DNA of 64,000 bases from Telopea speciosissima (lineage: Eukaryota; Streptophyta; Magnoliopsida; Proteales; Proteaceae). Every line of letters starts with the position of its first letter. Within the stretch, counting starts at the first letter, position 1. Where the stretch lies: contig NC_057918.1 of the NCBI RefSeq assembly GCF_018873765.1, positions 10,920,862-10,984,861 on the forward strand, given 5' to 3'. The notes under the pieces were generated by a model that was not told the origin of the DNA, ran no database searches, and saw nothing but the letters and a program-made list of their open reading frames with translations. The translations under genes were made by a program, and so were the position numbers. Positions 14,928-25,900 of the stretch are shown here, piece by piece.

Positions 14928-15854
14928 ATGGTGCATGGTGCTGCAAGTCTGCCACATGGTACTGGACAGGTGACCTTCAATTTTCCTTTGTTCATTAAAA
15001 GGAAATATATTGCTTATTAGATTGTCCGGATAGCTGTGTTTGCTAAAGGAGCAGCTGCAGATGAAGCTAGAGCTGCAAGGGTTGATATAGTTGGAGCAGA
15101 TGAGCTTATTGAGGGAATCAAAAATAGTAATTTGCATACTCCAATATATGAAATCTCTGATCTCTGATAAATAAACCACTGAGAACTGAGAGGGAGAACT
15201 TTCCCTTTCAATTTATATATTATGACTGTCATAATACCTTGCCTTAATTTTTTAACACTATTATTTACATCCTTACGATAAACGATATCATACCAGTAGG
15301 ATCTAGAATGAGAATTGAGACCATGTAGAGAGAAAACAAAATTTGCTGTTTTTTGGCTATCACCAAGTCACTGTTACTTATCATGTTATCTCACTATATA
15401 ATATTTTCTCTAATTTGAACTATATCTTAACTTATAAAACTTCTCAACTTGGATTCTTGCAGGTGGTGGAAACTCAATTTTGATAAGTGTATTGGGATGC
15501 CCATTTTCATGCCCCGTCTTGGAAAGGTATGGGATTTTTTATACTATTTATATTATGTATAACCAAATCAACTAGTACTTCTCTTCAAATAAAGGTTTTG
15601 ATCTTCCTGTTACAGATAGCAAGAATTCTTGGACCACGTGGTTTGATGCCAAACCCCAAAGTGAGTTATCCACTTGTTGATATTGAATGGATGTAAACAT
15701 ATGGATCGATCGCAATGCCCTTAATTATTTTCTTCCTGCTACATAGCTAGTTTCGGTGACCGGTGATATTCTTGGGGCGTGCAAGAAGGTGAGACGTGGT
15801 CGTATTGATTTTAAAATTGACAAAACTGCCATTGTGCATGTGGGCCTTGGGAAG
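14928..15854 (+). pseudogene. Captured fragment of organellar ribosomal protein L1 gene
   Basis: Exon-like pieces at 14928-14969, 15021-about 15126, 15463-15526, 15616-15660 and about 15747-15854 encode bacterial-type uL1 segments in the correct order: 'SLPHGTG', '[17 protein letters not shown]', '[13 protein letters not shown]', 'FMPRLGK', 'IARILGPRGLMPNPK' and 'DKTAIVHVGLGK'. Intervening sequence has plausible GT-AG borders, though the reading phase between the second and third pieces does not fit simple splicing. N- and C-terminal parts are missing. The 'FMPRLGK' and 'HVGLGK' segments suggest the mitochondrial rather than plastid protein, with moderate certainty. It lies inside the CACTA element, so the parent gene must be elsewhere. 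Confidence 0.82.
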
Positions 15855-16888
15855 GTATGATTACTGATATACCATTTTTAATTGCATAGTTAAATTCAAT
15901 TTTATTATCGCAGTGGGTGAATGTACTGTGTGATTAGTAAGCTTGTTAGCCTGCAGTGAGCCACTTCTTTGGTATGGTTGAATGTCAGTTCTGGCATGTC
16001 TTAATTCATTTAATGTGATTTATTATATAATAACATCAGCAAATATATAGAGGGAAAGAAAAATTAAAGTCTTACTATATTCTGTTGCCCAAACCTTGTT
16101 CTGTGTTGACCATATGTAGGACAATCACAGGATACCCAAATTTGATAGAAATTTGATCTAATAATAGGGTGCCACAATGGTAGTATCTCCAATAGTTGCA
16201 ACTAATGCAGCCTCGACCAAACTAGGTAGTCGATTAGGTAAAAATATTCTAAAGCTGCGCTGTTTTGCAGGGGAAGACTAGTAGCTTGAGGGTTGTAGGA
16301 TTAGTTTAGTGCTAGGGTTGGAATTAATGATGGGTGATGGGTAAGTTTGGATGGTAGAACTAGAGCTTTAGGTGAATAACAACAATGGTTTAGGGGACTT
16401 GAATAATTTCATGAACTGGGTTTTAGAAAATAAATAGGTGAAAAACACTCCAATCGGTGTCTAAGGTTGATGTGAGCAGGTTAGGGGTTTTGTTGCATAG
16501 TGGTTTGATGGAGACAACATGGGGAATGATGGTTGATTATGTTATTGGGAACCTAGATTAGGTTGCCATAATGGTAAATAGAAACTAGAAGTGCAAGATA
16601 AGCAGAAAAGAGATAATGCCTAGGAAATAGGAATCCACCTACAGAGAGACCGACTCCACAACAATTTATTGATACTAATATTCTTGCTTGGGTTACCAAC
16701 CTTTATATGGTTGCCTGCTGTGACTGAATAGTAAATAGTTGCTAAACTTCTTAACAGGCAGAGATGTTCATGACTCTTTCTGTACAAAGCAAACCATGCA
16801 TATTTGCAGCTGTCGCTTTGGTTTTTATTTTAATAGTTGGTTATTTTGTTGATTTCTTGTTCATCATATTTTTTCCTTTTGCCTGCAG

Positions 16889-17151
16889 AGAGTAGACTTT
16901 TGGATGTGCATCAAAGGCGTTTGTCAAGCTATGTTGGCACTTTAGCTTGGAGAGCACGTGAAGCAGATGGAGCAACTGATGCCAAACTACTTAAAGAGCT
17001 TTACCGCCGAAGTGATCCAGAAGGAGTGATAAGACTATTTGAAAGTCAACCTTCACTACATTCCAATCCCTCCGCACTTGCTGAATATGTTGAGGCATTA
17101 GTTAAAGTAGATAGGCTGGACGAAAGTGAATTACTCAAAACATGCAGAGAG
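16889..17151 (+). pseudogene. Captured exon of FtsH4-type mitochondrial AAA protease
   Basis: One exon with acceptor 'gcctgcag' and donor 'gagag/gtggg' encodes 'SSYVGTLAWRAREAD', then 'RSDPEGVIRLFESQPSLHSN' and 'LVKVDRLDESELLKT'. This is the N-terminal domain of plant FtsH4 (i-AAA protease of the inner mitochondrial membrane), matching the family wording 'NDPEAVIRMFESQPSLHANP' as I remember it. The end reads KTCREV where the family has a T-L-Q-R-G type end, which fits loss of one T in the captured copy. No AAA or protease domain follows. Confidence 0.85.
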
Positions 17152-18439
17152 GTGGGTTAGGAACTGTTCCATTCTTTTTGTTGTGAGGATTTTGATCCGC
17201 ACTCTCATGTCTTATTGATGATTGTTGATGGTTTAATATGCTGACCTTTCTATTAACAAAATAGTGACATATGTAGCTTGTAGATATTTTTATTTTAGTT
17301 TGTGGTTTGTTTATTACATGAGAGGATGGCTGCTTGAGTGCTTGTGTATCTATATATCGTAGATTGTTGGTGAGTGTTTGTAGAGGATATCTGATGCAGG
17401 AACACTTCCTTGGACTAGCCCAAACTCGATGGGGAGCCCAGATGGAGATGAATCGGGTCCAAATTTAGTTTTCATTTAGTAGGATATCAAAGTTTATTTA
17501 TTTATGTAGATCTAGATTTATCATTTGGATTTCTTGTCATCTTTTGTTTTACTTTAGGCAGTGGTAGAGTTTGATTTAGTGTTTGTTTCATTTTTAGTCT
17601 AGATATGAGTCTTTATTTTCCTATTTAAATACAAGGTTGTAACCAATGAAAGTTGCAGTTTTTTGAAAGATAGAATTTTGGTGTGGTGCATCTACTGGCT
17701 GTGTGGCTGCCTTCTCCTTCTTCTCTAGCCATCTTAGCTGTTCTATTCTTCTTCTTTCTTCAACCCTACTCTGTTGTAGTGGTACTAACAGTACCCTTAT
17801 TTTAATTTTGATCTTTCTCCTCCCTTACTTGTCCCTTCTCAGATCTTAGGAATATGAAGCCCTTTCATAGGTGGATATGGTTTGCCACTTCTTAGTGTCA
17901 AGATGATGACTTGTCAAGATGATCCCTTTTTGTTTATTTTAGTCCTTCAAAGGATTTTAACTTATTTGTAATTTGTTCATCTATGTTTCCTTCAGGTGCA
18001 ATGAAGTTAGAAGTTAGAAAGTTCCAACTATGAAATTCGAAAGGATGGAGATTGGAAGGAGGACTAGATTATGATGTTCTTGATCTGCAGTGTGGAGAGC
18101 AACGGTGATGAAGTATTTTATTGGAAGGAGTATTAGATTATTATGTTCCTTTGGCTAGAAACTTTTTCTCTTTGGGTTGTTTTTTGTTGGTGTTTTGGTT
18201 ATAACAACATTGGTGGAGAGTTGATTGAAAGTGAATTTTAAAGGAATCCTTTTGAGTTTGTGTTAATGGAAAGCAATGCATTAATGCAATGTTTATATGG
18301 ATTTTGTAGTTAATGGTTTTTCTTTTAGGGAATGAATATTATATATAGATGTAGATTACAGGTGAAAATTTCCCTTTCTGAATTACAAGCAATGAATACC
18401 CTATAATAAATAGGGGGGAAAAAAAAAAAGAGGCTTTTT

Positions 18440-18860
18440 GGCGACGGTAAACATATGACCGTCGCTAAAGATTCATTTTTACCGACGGTTATTTAAATGT
18501 CCGTCATATAAATTAGATTTTTCCTGACGGTATACCAAAGACTGTCACCTAATATTTACATTTATAGTGACGATTAAAACCGTCGTAAAACATAAATTTT
18601 TAGCGACGGAAAAGTATGTGTCGCCAAAAATATATTTTTAGCGACAGAAACACTAAACGTCGCCAAAAAGATATTTTTAGTGACGGAAACGTAAAGCGTC
18701 GCCAAAAATAATATTGCTAGACGGGAGCAGTTTTACCGTCGTTATTTTCCCCGACATCACTTTAGCCGACGGACTGGCGACGGTTAAAATTACCGTCGCC
18801 AATATTTTTAGCGACAGAAAACTATTTTTGACGACGGTTTATTACCGTCGCGAAAAATCA
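18440..18860. repeat. Right subterminal repeat array of the CACTA element
   Basis: Repeated 'gacggt', 'accgtcg' and 'agcgacgg' units in both orientations mirror the left array, next to the right terminus at 18874. One sub-cluster at about 18600-18700 repeats 'tttttagcgacggaaa' at roughly 45-bp spacing. Confidence 0.85.
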
Positions 18861-18874
18861 TATTTTTTGTAGTG

Positions 18875-19791
18875 TATGATGCTTGGATCATCAGTTCTTC
18901 CTACCTGATCAAAAATATTGAGCCCAGAAGAACAGCCACTTTTCATGTACATATGTATCACTTAGGGCAGTGCAGGTCATTTCATCAGATCACCGTTGAC
19001 ACCAGTCCTGATTATGTGTCCATGGATCTTTTTCCCCATGGGAGACAATGAAACCTGCCTACCTAATCGGTGTTCTGAAAGGTCTGAACAAACTAAGAGA
19101 ATGCAAACAAAAGTAAATGGACTAGATTCCATGCCCAGGATTCCCTCATTTTCTTAAACACATTGAGGACTATACGAGTCAGCCCACCTGCAGGAGACCT
19201 GACATCAGAAAATTGAATCTCGCAACATTCTTATAAGGAAACCCATTGAACATCCTCATAGCCAGGACAACGGATTTGCACGCTATGCTCCATGGTTTCA
19301 AAGGTAATCCACATCAAGTATAGTGAAACACTTCGTTTTTTACAAGGGGGGAGGGGGGATAGAGAGGGGGAAAGGTATCAGCCAGGAGACTCGAACTCAA
19401 GACCCCCTAGTGAGCATGGGTATGAAGCGCACCACGGTTCACCATAACGCTTCTCTCAAATACTCATTTTTGTGTAAAAAAAAAATCCAAATTTGATAGC
19501 GTTTAGGAAAGCCAAATCCTTTGAGACAATTCTTTGAACACCATGATAGCATCTACCGAGAGGTGAAGGTTCATGTACATGTCCCTGAGAGTGGCAGTGT
19601 TGAGCTTTCCATAATTCACAGGCTTTGAGGAGAGAGGGATATGTGAAATTGTCAGCAGAGTGCAATTGAGAGAACAACGAGAGTGATTCTCTGGAGATCA
19701 GGAAGCAAAAACCTTCTATACATTTATCTAGAGTATGAAGAAAATGGATTCTGTGAATTCCACTGCTTAAACGAATAGTAGTTCTTGGCAC
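18875..19791 (-). pseudogene. PPR pseudogene, N-terminal half
   Basis: Read on the minus strand from 19791, fragments in order are 'SLFSQLHSADNFTYPSLLKA', 'VARFNFLMSGLLQVG', 'GKKIHGHIIRTGVNGD' and 'HMYMKSGCSSGLNIFDQVG'. These are classic PLS-class PPR phrases. The frame is broken several times, and a SINE (about 19325-19455) lies inside it. The sequence runs directly up to the CACTA insertion site and resumes at 13395. It probably targeted an organelle when intact. Most of the PPR array is short or missing, so decay likely began before or soon after insertion. Confidence 0.72.
19325..19455 (-). mobile_element. tRNA-derived SINE in the PPR relic
   Basis: On the minus strand it reads 'gtggtgcgcttcataccc', then a box B-like 'gagttcgagtctcctgg' and a C/T-rich 3' part. 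The order and wording match the SINE at 903-1227 ('gtggtgcgtaaaagccc', 'gggttcaggcctcctga'). The ends are approximate. Confidence 0.55.
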
Positions 19792-19990
19792 AATAACTAA
19801 ATCCTCTGTTGAATACCCTCATCAAAAGGACGGGGGAAGGCGGCTTAGGAACAATGTATTAAATACAATAGCCTTTATGAATAGAGCAATAAACAAAAAA
19901 GAATCAGAAATTACTAAAAATTAGATCAGTTAAAAATTTGACAATCCCTTCGGGTACCTCTGCAAAAGACACTACTTTGATAGTTTCTAC

Positions 19991-22900
19991 TCAGGACACT
20001 TTTAGAAGCTCGTGAAAAGCCTCCTGTGGTATATCAACAGACCCTACACGTTTCATGCGCTTCTTTCCTTCCTTCTGCTTCTCCAGCAGTTTCCTCTTTC
20101 GAGTAACATCACCACCATAGCACTTTGCAAGAACATTCTTCCTCATTGCCGATATCCTGGAAAACAAGAGGAGCTATGTTACAATTCCATTGTTCATGAA
20201 AGCAACTGAATCCAGAATATAACAGAACTAATCAACATTAAGTATATATTTGTTACAATTCCAATGTCCATGAAAGCAACTGAATCCAGATTTGCTACAA
20301 AAAATTGGTGGACACATGGTCTATGTTCTCCAGCCTTAGTTTTTCTTGAAATAAATAGCACGAATATTGCCTGCTTCAGTGCATGTGTGTGTACCCATGT
20401 GTGTATGCTTTCGGGCCTGGATTCAGAAAGTCTTGCTCCAGAATTTCAATTCCTTTAAAGACAATTATGAATTCTTTCTGGTTTCTGAGTACTGAAAGCA
20501 CACACTCATCACCTGCTTCCTACACTACTTCAGAAGAGTTCGGTCATAAAAGAAGGAAGATTATGTTTTGAGTCCACATCAGCAAAGATGGAGATCAATA
20601 TACTCAAGCTCTACATGTATCTCCAGGTACTCACCATATATCGTCAGCTACCACAGAAGCAAATAGAAAGCACAAGGAGGCTCTGTCTGGTGAGAAATGG
20701 TTCATGCCATCTTTCCATCTAGTTTCATTCTTGTGATTGGCAGCAGCCATTCTTCAAGCAGAGTAACTGTTAGGTATAAGAAGCACAGAGAGACATCTCT
20801 AGAAATTTCCGGTCCATTTCTACCCCATCAGAGAGAAACTATACCCTCAATATCCTCAGTTGGACCAGCTCTCTCGTCACAATTTCAAATTTCCTATGGT
20901 TTCAAGGCAGCAAACTTAGAATCCATCCTCCCCTAACGTAGCATGTGGACATTATTTAATATGCTAAAGCCACTTCATTTTCTCATCAGTGATCTCTTCT
21001 GTTTTTTCCTAGGGGAGGGAGGAGATTAATATCATTCATAGGTCAAAACAGCACCTTTACTTCAATCTATATTCCGAAGGAATATATCACTCAACACTTC
21101 CCCATCATTTTCTTTTGGATTTTCTCGGACAGTTCATATTTCTAGTTTTACCTAATTTTTAGTTTAACATCATTTGTTATTCAATTCCAACATCAAAACA
21201 TCTCTTTATCAACAAGGTGTTCTTATCTCATAAAGAACAGGACCTAATTTGTTCTTATCTCATCCTTTGTTTGATCATTTTGTGCTTAAAATTTAATAAT
21301 CTGCTGTCTAAGCATCCACATTTCAGACCTGGGTATAATTGTGCCCAACCCCGCCCCCCTCTTTTTCCTAGGTCTGTTTTATTTATTTCTGTTGAAAGTA
21401 TTTTGTATGCATCAGATAGCTTCTGCATCCTCTCTGACCAGTAATTTATGGGTCCTCACCATGCGAAGCATAACGAAGCACCTTTTTGAACACATGGAAA
21501 ATTCATCTACAAATTTACTTTAATTGATTCGCAAGCAAGCCAACAAAAATTGCATAAGCTAATTAACCATTACATCCAGTTCTGAAAGAACAGATCCAAA
21601 TTAATCCATAGAAAATTACAAAAAAAGAAAAAAAGTCTAAGCTACCATCTTGTAGACAGTAAAGATCATTAGCCAAACGAAGGAACCATAGATGTGAAGT
21701 AAATGCAGGGGGTGGTGAGACCCACTGGCTTATGCATGATACCTGGGAGCAAACAGTTGATCATAACCATCAAATAAAGCGCATTCTTTCAACACTGACA
21801 ATAATGGAAAAGGTCTTAAAGACATCAATGGTGACTGTCAAAATAAAAATCTGCCAAACAACTCAAATTTGGTGTAGATTTTCAAGGTGGGTTTTGCCAT
21901 TGCAAGACCATATTTACAATCTACAGAATAGTTGTTCTAAATTTCTTGTTGAACAACATAATTAAATCCAACTGTGAAGATAGAGCTTACTCCAAGCTTT
22001 TCCAGAAAACTAAAGACTTACGTTTCCCTTGCTACAATCTTTGATCCAATAGCAGCTTGTATTGTAATCTCAAACATTTGCCTGTTTTTCAAAACTATAA
22101 ATATCAGAAGAAATTATGTTTCACCAAAAGAATCTACTAAAGAGTAAGTGAAAAGTGTAAAGCTTCCACTTTGACTTGGCATAGCCATGCTAAACCTGTC
22201 TATAAATTTCTTCAGTTTTTCCACCAGCTCACGACCAACTCGCTGTGCTTTCAGATTGTGAACAATGGTGGCCATAGCGTCAACAGGTTGTCCATTCAAG
22301 AGGATATCAAGCTTCACCAGATCAGACTTTAAATACCTGTTAAACATTACATTGACAAACTTAGTGTCAACTTGAGTGTTCACAGAAAAAAAAATGACCA
22401 CTGAAAACAAGGTTCAAAGTCAGCAGATACAGAAATCTAAGTACACATTTGAACATTTCAAATGCATAGTCCTCCCTGGTTTTCATTGGAGACCAACAGT
22501 TAATGCTGCCTCTGAAATATCACATAAAGGAAATCTACCTCAGGGGTTTGAGTCGTCACATGAAAACCCAAGGAAGATCAGAAGGCATCACTTTCATAAC
22601 TGTTAGAACCCAAACCGTATGCCTCTTAGTTCAACCACCACATTCATCTAGAGTAGTCCATTGTTATGTTACTACACTTTCAGTATTTGAAACTTACTGA
22701 CATGCGGTATGTGTGTGCATTGACAGAGACCTGAGAGAGAGAGATAACACTTACTCTGCATCCTCATAATCGAATGATGCATATCCAGATGTTATACTCT
22801 TCAATTCATTGTAGAAATCCACAACAATTTCCCTCAATGGTAGCCGATACTTCATGAAAGCCCGCTGACTGCATAATGAAACTCGGATAAGATCAAAATG

Positions 22901-25900
22901 GTGGTCATCTTACAGTCTACAAAAGCATAAAGATATGGCAAAGGTGTTATACAGACAATAGTTCCTTCCTAAAAAAAAAAAATCTGGAAACAAGGTGTAC
23001 ATGCAAGGATCATGTTCCACCACTGAATGGGCTCCAACAGGCAATCTCCCAAAAATAAGAAATCAGATGACATCAACTTAACTAAGCCTAGAGTTCATGA
23101 CATCGAAATATCCCAAATATCTGATCTTCCTTAGTCAAAAACGTGGAATGTAGTCCAGAGAGAGGTAGAACAGATGAGTGAAACCATCAAATGGTGCATC
23201 AGGACCCCGTACATATCACATCACAAGTATCCATAATTTGTCTAGAAACTGCAATGTCTACAATATTTGACATTAAAAAGAAGTATCAATTGTTAAGTTG
23301 TACCTATCAATGAATGAATACTCCAATTGCTCTCCTCTCCGTTCAGAGCAAAGGGTAATAACTGGTCCCACATACCTTTAAGCAGATAACAAATGAGGGG
23401 TGAATAAAGGAGTCTTTGCGTATTGCTCTAAATGAGTATGTCAAACAGAAAGGTGAAAGAGCTTACTCACTAGGAAAAATAATGGTGGCCATAACAGTTG
23501 GTTCCCAACATGCCGTTACACGTTTACCAGGATTGGATAACAGAGCAGCTGGATTCTGTACTTGCACTTTGCTAAGCAAGGGTCCCAAATTTGTATTGTT
23601 AAATGAAGCAGAATTCAGCCTTATCATTACAAAAGAGTAAACAAAATTATCCATCGGCATACCTTCCATCTGAATACTCGAATATATATGGTACAGTTGG
23701 AACAGTAGAAATGACACTAGCTCCATATTCCTATCATTCCATAACATGAGCATTGAGATCAGTAGCCAAGGAAAAAAAAGGGTTCTCAAAGCCATAGGTT
23801 ATGAGTTCAAACTAATCAAAATTATGAATGTCCATTAGATTGTAATAGTTCAGCTTTTACTACATTTTATATCTACCAGCCACTTTCAGAGTCTCAGACC
23901 CCAAAATCTTGCACCATGTAGAAATTAAAGAGCATGATCTTGAATACTGTAAGTTGATTGAGCCCAACTATCTTGTCACCAAATTTATTGACTGACATAC
24001 AAGGGGTTATATGTCCTTCATGTTTTGCGGAGGATATTCCTTTGTACTCTGATTCATTTATAGTTGTAGGGTTTAGAGTCTGGGGACTTTGGCTTTGTTT
24101 AACTTATGTTGTTGCAACAGTATATTGTACTGTCCATATCCTTTCATCAATAAATTGCTAATTATCAAAAAAGAAAAAGCTTGCTTGAGAATCCTTGGCA
24201 TCAGTTACCACAATACAGGGACCAGGATCCATTAAGTGTTGAAACCAAGAAGATCTTGTGGGCCAAAGTTATCACATGATTTAAACGACCAACATATTCT
24301 GACCACTCAGCATACTGCTGGATAGCTACAATTATCTAATCATCTGAACAGAATTATAAATTCAAATGCAAGAGAAAAGATAGTGAATACTTGTTCAAGC
24401 CGCTGATGAAAGACATCCATATGAAGTAACCCTAAGAAACCACACCTGCAGAGGATATGCCAGTAAGCCTAATCAATCCTCAGCTCTTTCAAATGAAAAC
24501 AGGTTGAAATTTTGAAATAATTAAAGCTAGGTTCCATCATAAGCAGCCATTCATACCTGAAACCCAGGCCGAGTGCTGTGCTACTCTCTTTAGTAACAGA
24601 GACACTGGCATCATTGCATGTGAGTCTCTCTATTGCGTGGTTAAGAGCTTCAAAATCAGATCCATCCACAGGATAAAGACCAGAAAAAACCATATGTTTT
24701 GCAGGCTTGAAACCTGAAATATTACAAGTGCATATAAACCACATAGAAAATGCCATGGAAGTGACAGTTTTAGGACCAACTGCTCATCGTTATTGGTCCA
24801 CAAAGCAGCAACAACCAAATAAAAGTATTGAAAATTGGTTCCATAACCACGTCACATTTATGAAAATCAATAACGAGTCATCCAGATGTCATGTAATTAT
24901 GTAAATTCTCTCTCTTTGGAGAAAATGTATAGAATTAATGACGCAGCACGCAGATGGTAGTTAGTTACAAAGTAATTGTTTGAAACACTACCAATGCCAT
25001 AACTTCCATTACCTGGAGGTACACATGAGATTGTATTAGCGCCAAGACACAACAACTTAACCAGTCTTAAACCAATGGCCAACAACCATATTCAAGGAAA
25101 TACACTCACTCTAAAAATGTTCTTTATACATAGGTTAGGTGCTGCCAAGAAAGAAATGGATAGCCAACCACTAAAATAAGCTCCCAATACAGAGCCCTCA
25201 CCAATGGAATCATTCAAACGCAACAGAGACAAATAGAAAATCAAGGAGACAAAGTTGTAAACTTAAGTTGTTGTAAACTAATGGAACTCAGCCCATTTGT
25301 TGCCTCCAGTGGATAGTCAGACATCTAATCAAATACAAGGCTGCACAACCGGAGTAAAAAAACAAACTCTTGCTAAGTTATGCTCATATGCATGATAGAA
25401 TCTACATTGCTAGTTAAGTTGAGAGTACACACTCCAAGATGAAAGAGATATAAGAAAATTGATGCAGTACAAATATGCATGTAGGAGGAAGAAGGCAGGC
25501 CAGCAGACCATGGTTAAGGTCCTAGGCCAGAACCAGGCCCACAACAGTGGCCATGGTTCTGGCTCTGGTTCTGGTCCTTAACTAGGCCAGGCCGTGTGGA
25601 CCAGGTTTGACTCTCGCATGACCTAGTGTGGGCCCCATATAGACAGGTGGTGTGGGAAAGATGGGAACTGCCAAGATCTTTGAGTTTCTATTTATCAAGT
25701 TACTATTTCCATTAGTTTCTATTTTCAAGTATTGCTACATGGTTATTAGCTAGGCTAAGTAGGAGTTTCTATTTCCATGTACTTTCTATTTCTCTTGTTT
25801 AGTTTTATTTTTTTAAACTTGCTTTGCAGCCAACCCACTCCCAACACCATAGGGAGTTTTGATTGTTGTAATGTTCGTATGCTCATTATAAATAAAGTGG

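Larger units (their letters stand above)
13396..18874 (+). mobile_element. Pack-type CACTA (En/Spm) transposon with two captured genes
   Basis: The left end starts CACTACAAGAAATATGAT and the right end, inverted, reads CACTACAAAAAATATGAT. The flanks are TAT (13393-13395) and TAT (18875-18877), the 3-bp duplication typical of CACTA elements. Both ends carry arrays of a CGACGGT-type subterminal repeat. The 5,479-bp element shows no transposase, so it is non-autonomous. Its interior holds fragments of an organellar ribosomal L1 gene (14928-15854) and of FtsH4 (16889-17151), both in + orientation and with introns retained, so capture was from genomic DNA. 13886-14250 is CT-rich, 5'-UTR-like sequence possibly also captured; 17152-18440 holds nothing recognisable. 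It is inserted in a PPR gene. Confidence 0.92.

Noticed and set aside
13410-18860. Regularly spaced short repeats that could suggest a CRISPR array
   Set aside because: They occur in both orientations with degenerate spacing at the two ends of a CACTA element in a plant genome; they are subterminal repeats.
23463-23795. 110-aa single minus-strand ORF as a separate gene
   Set aside because: It is two GUF1 exons with the intron between them read through.
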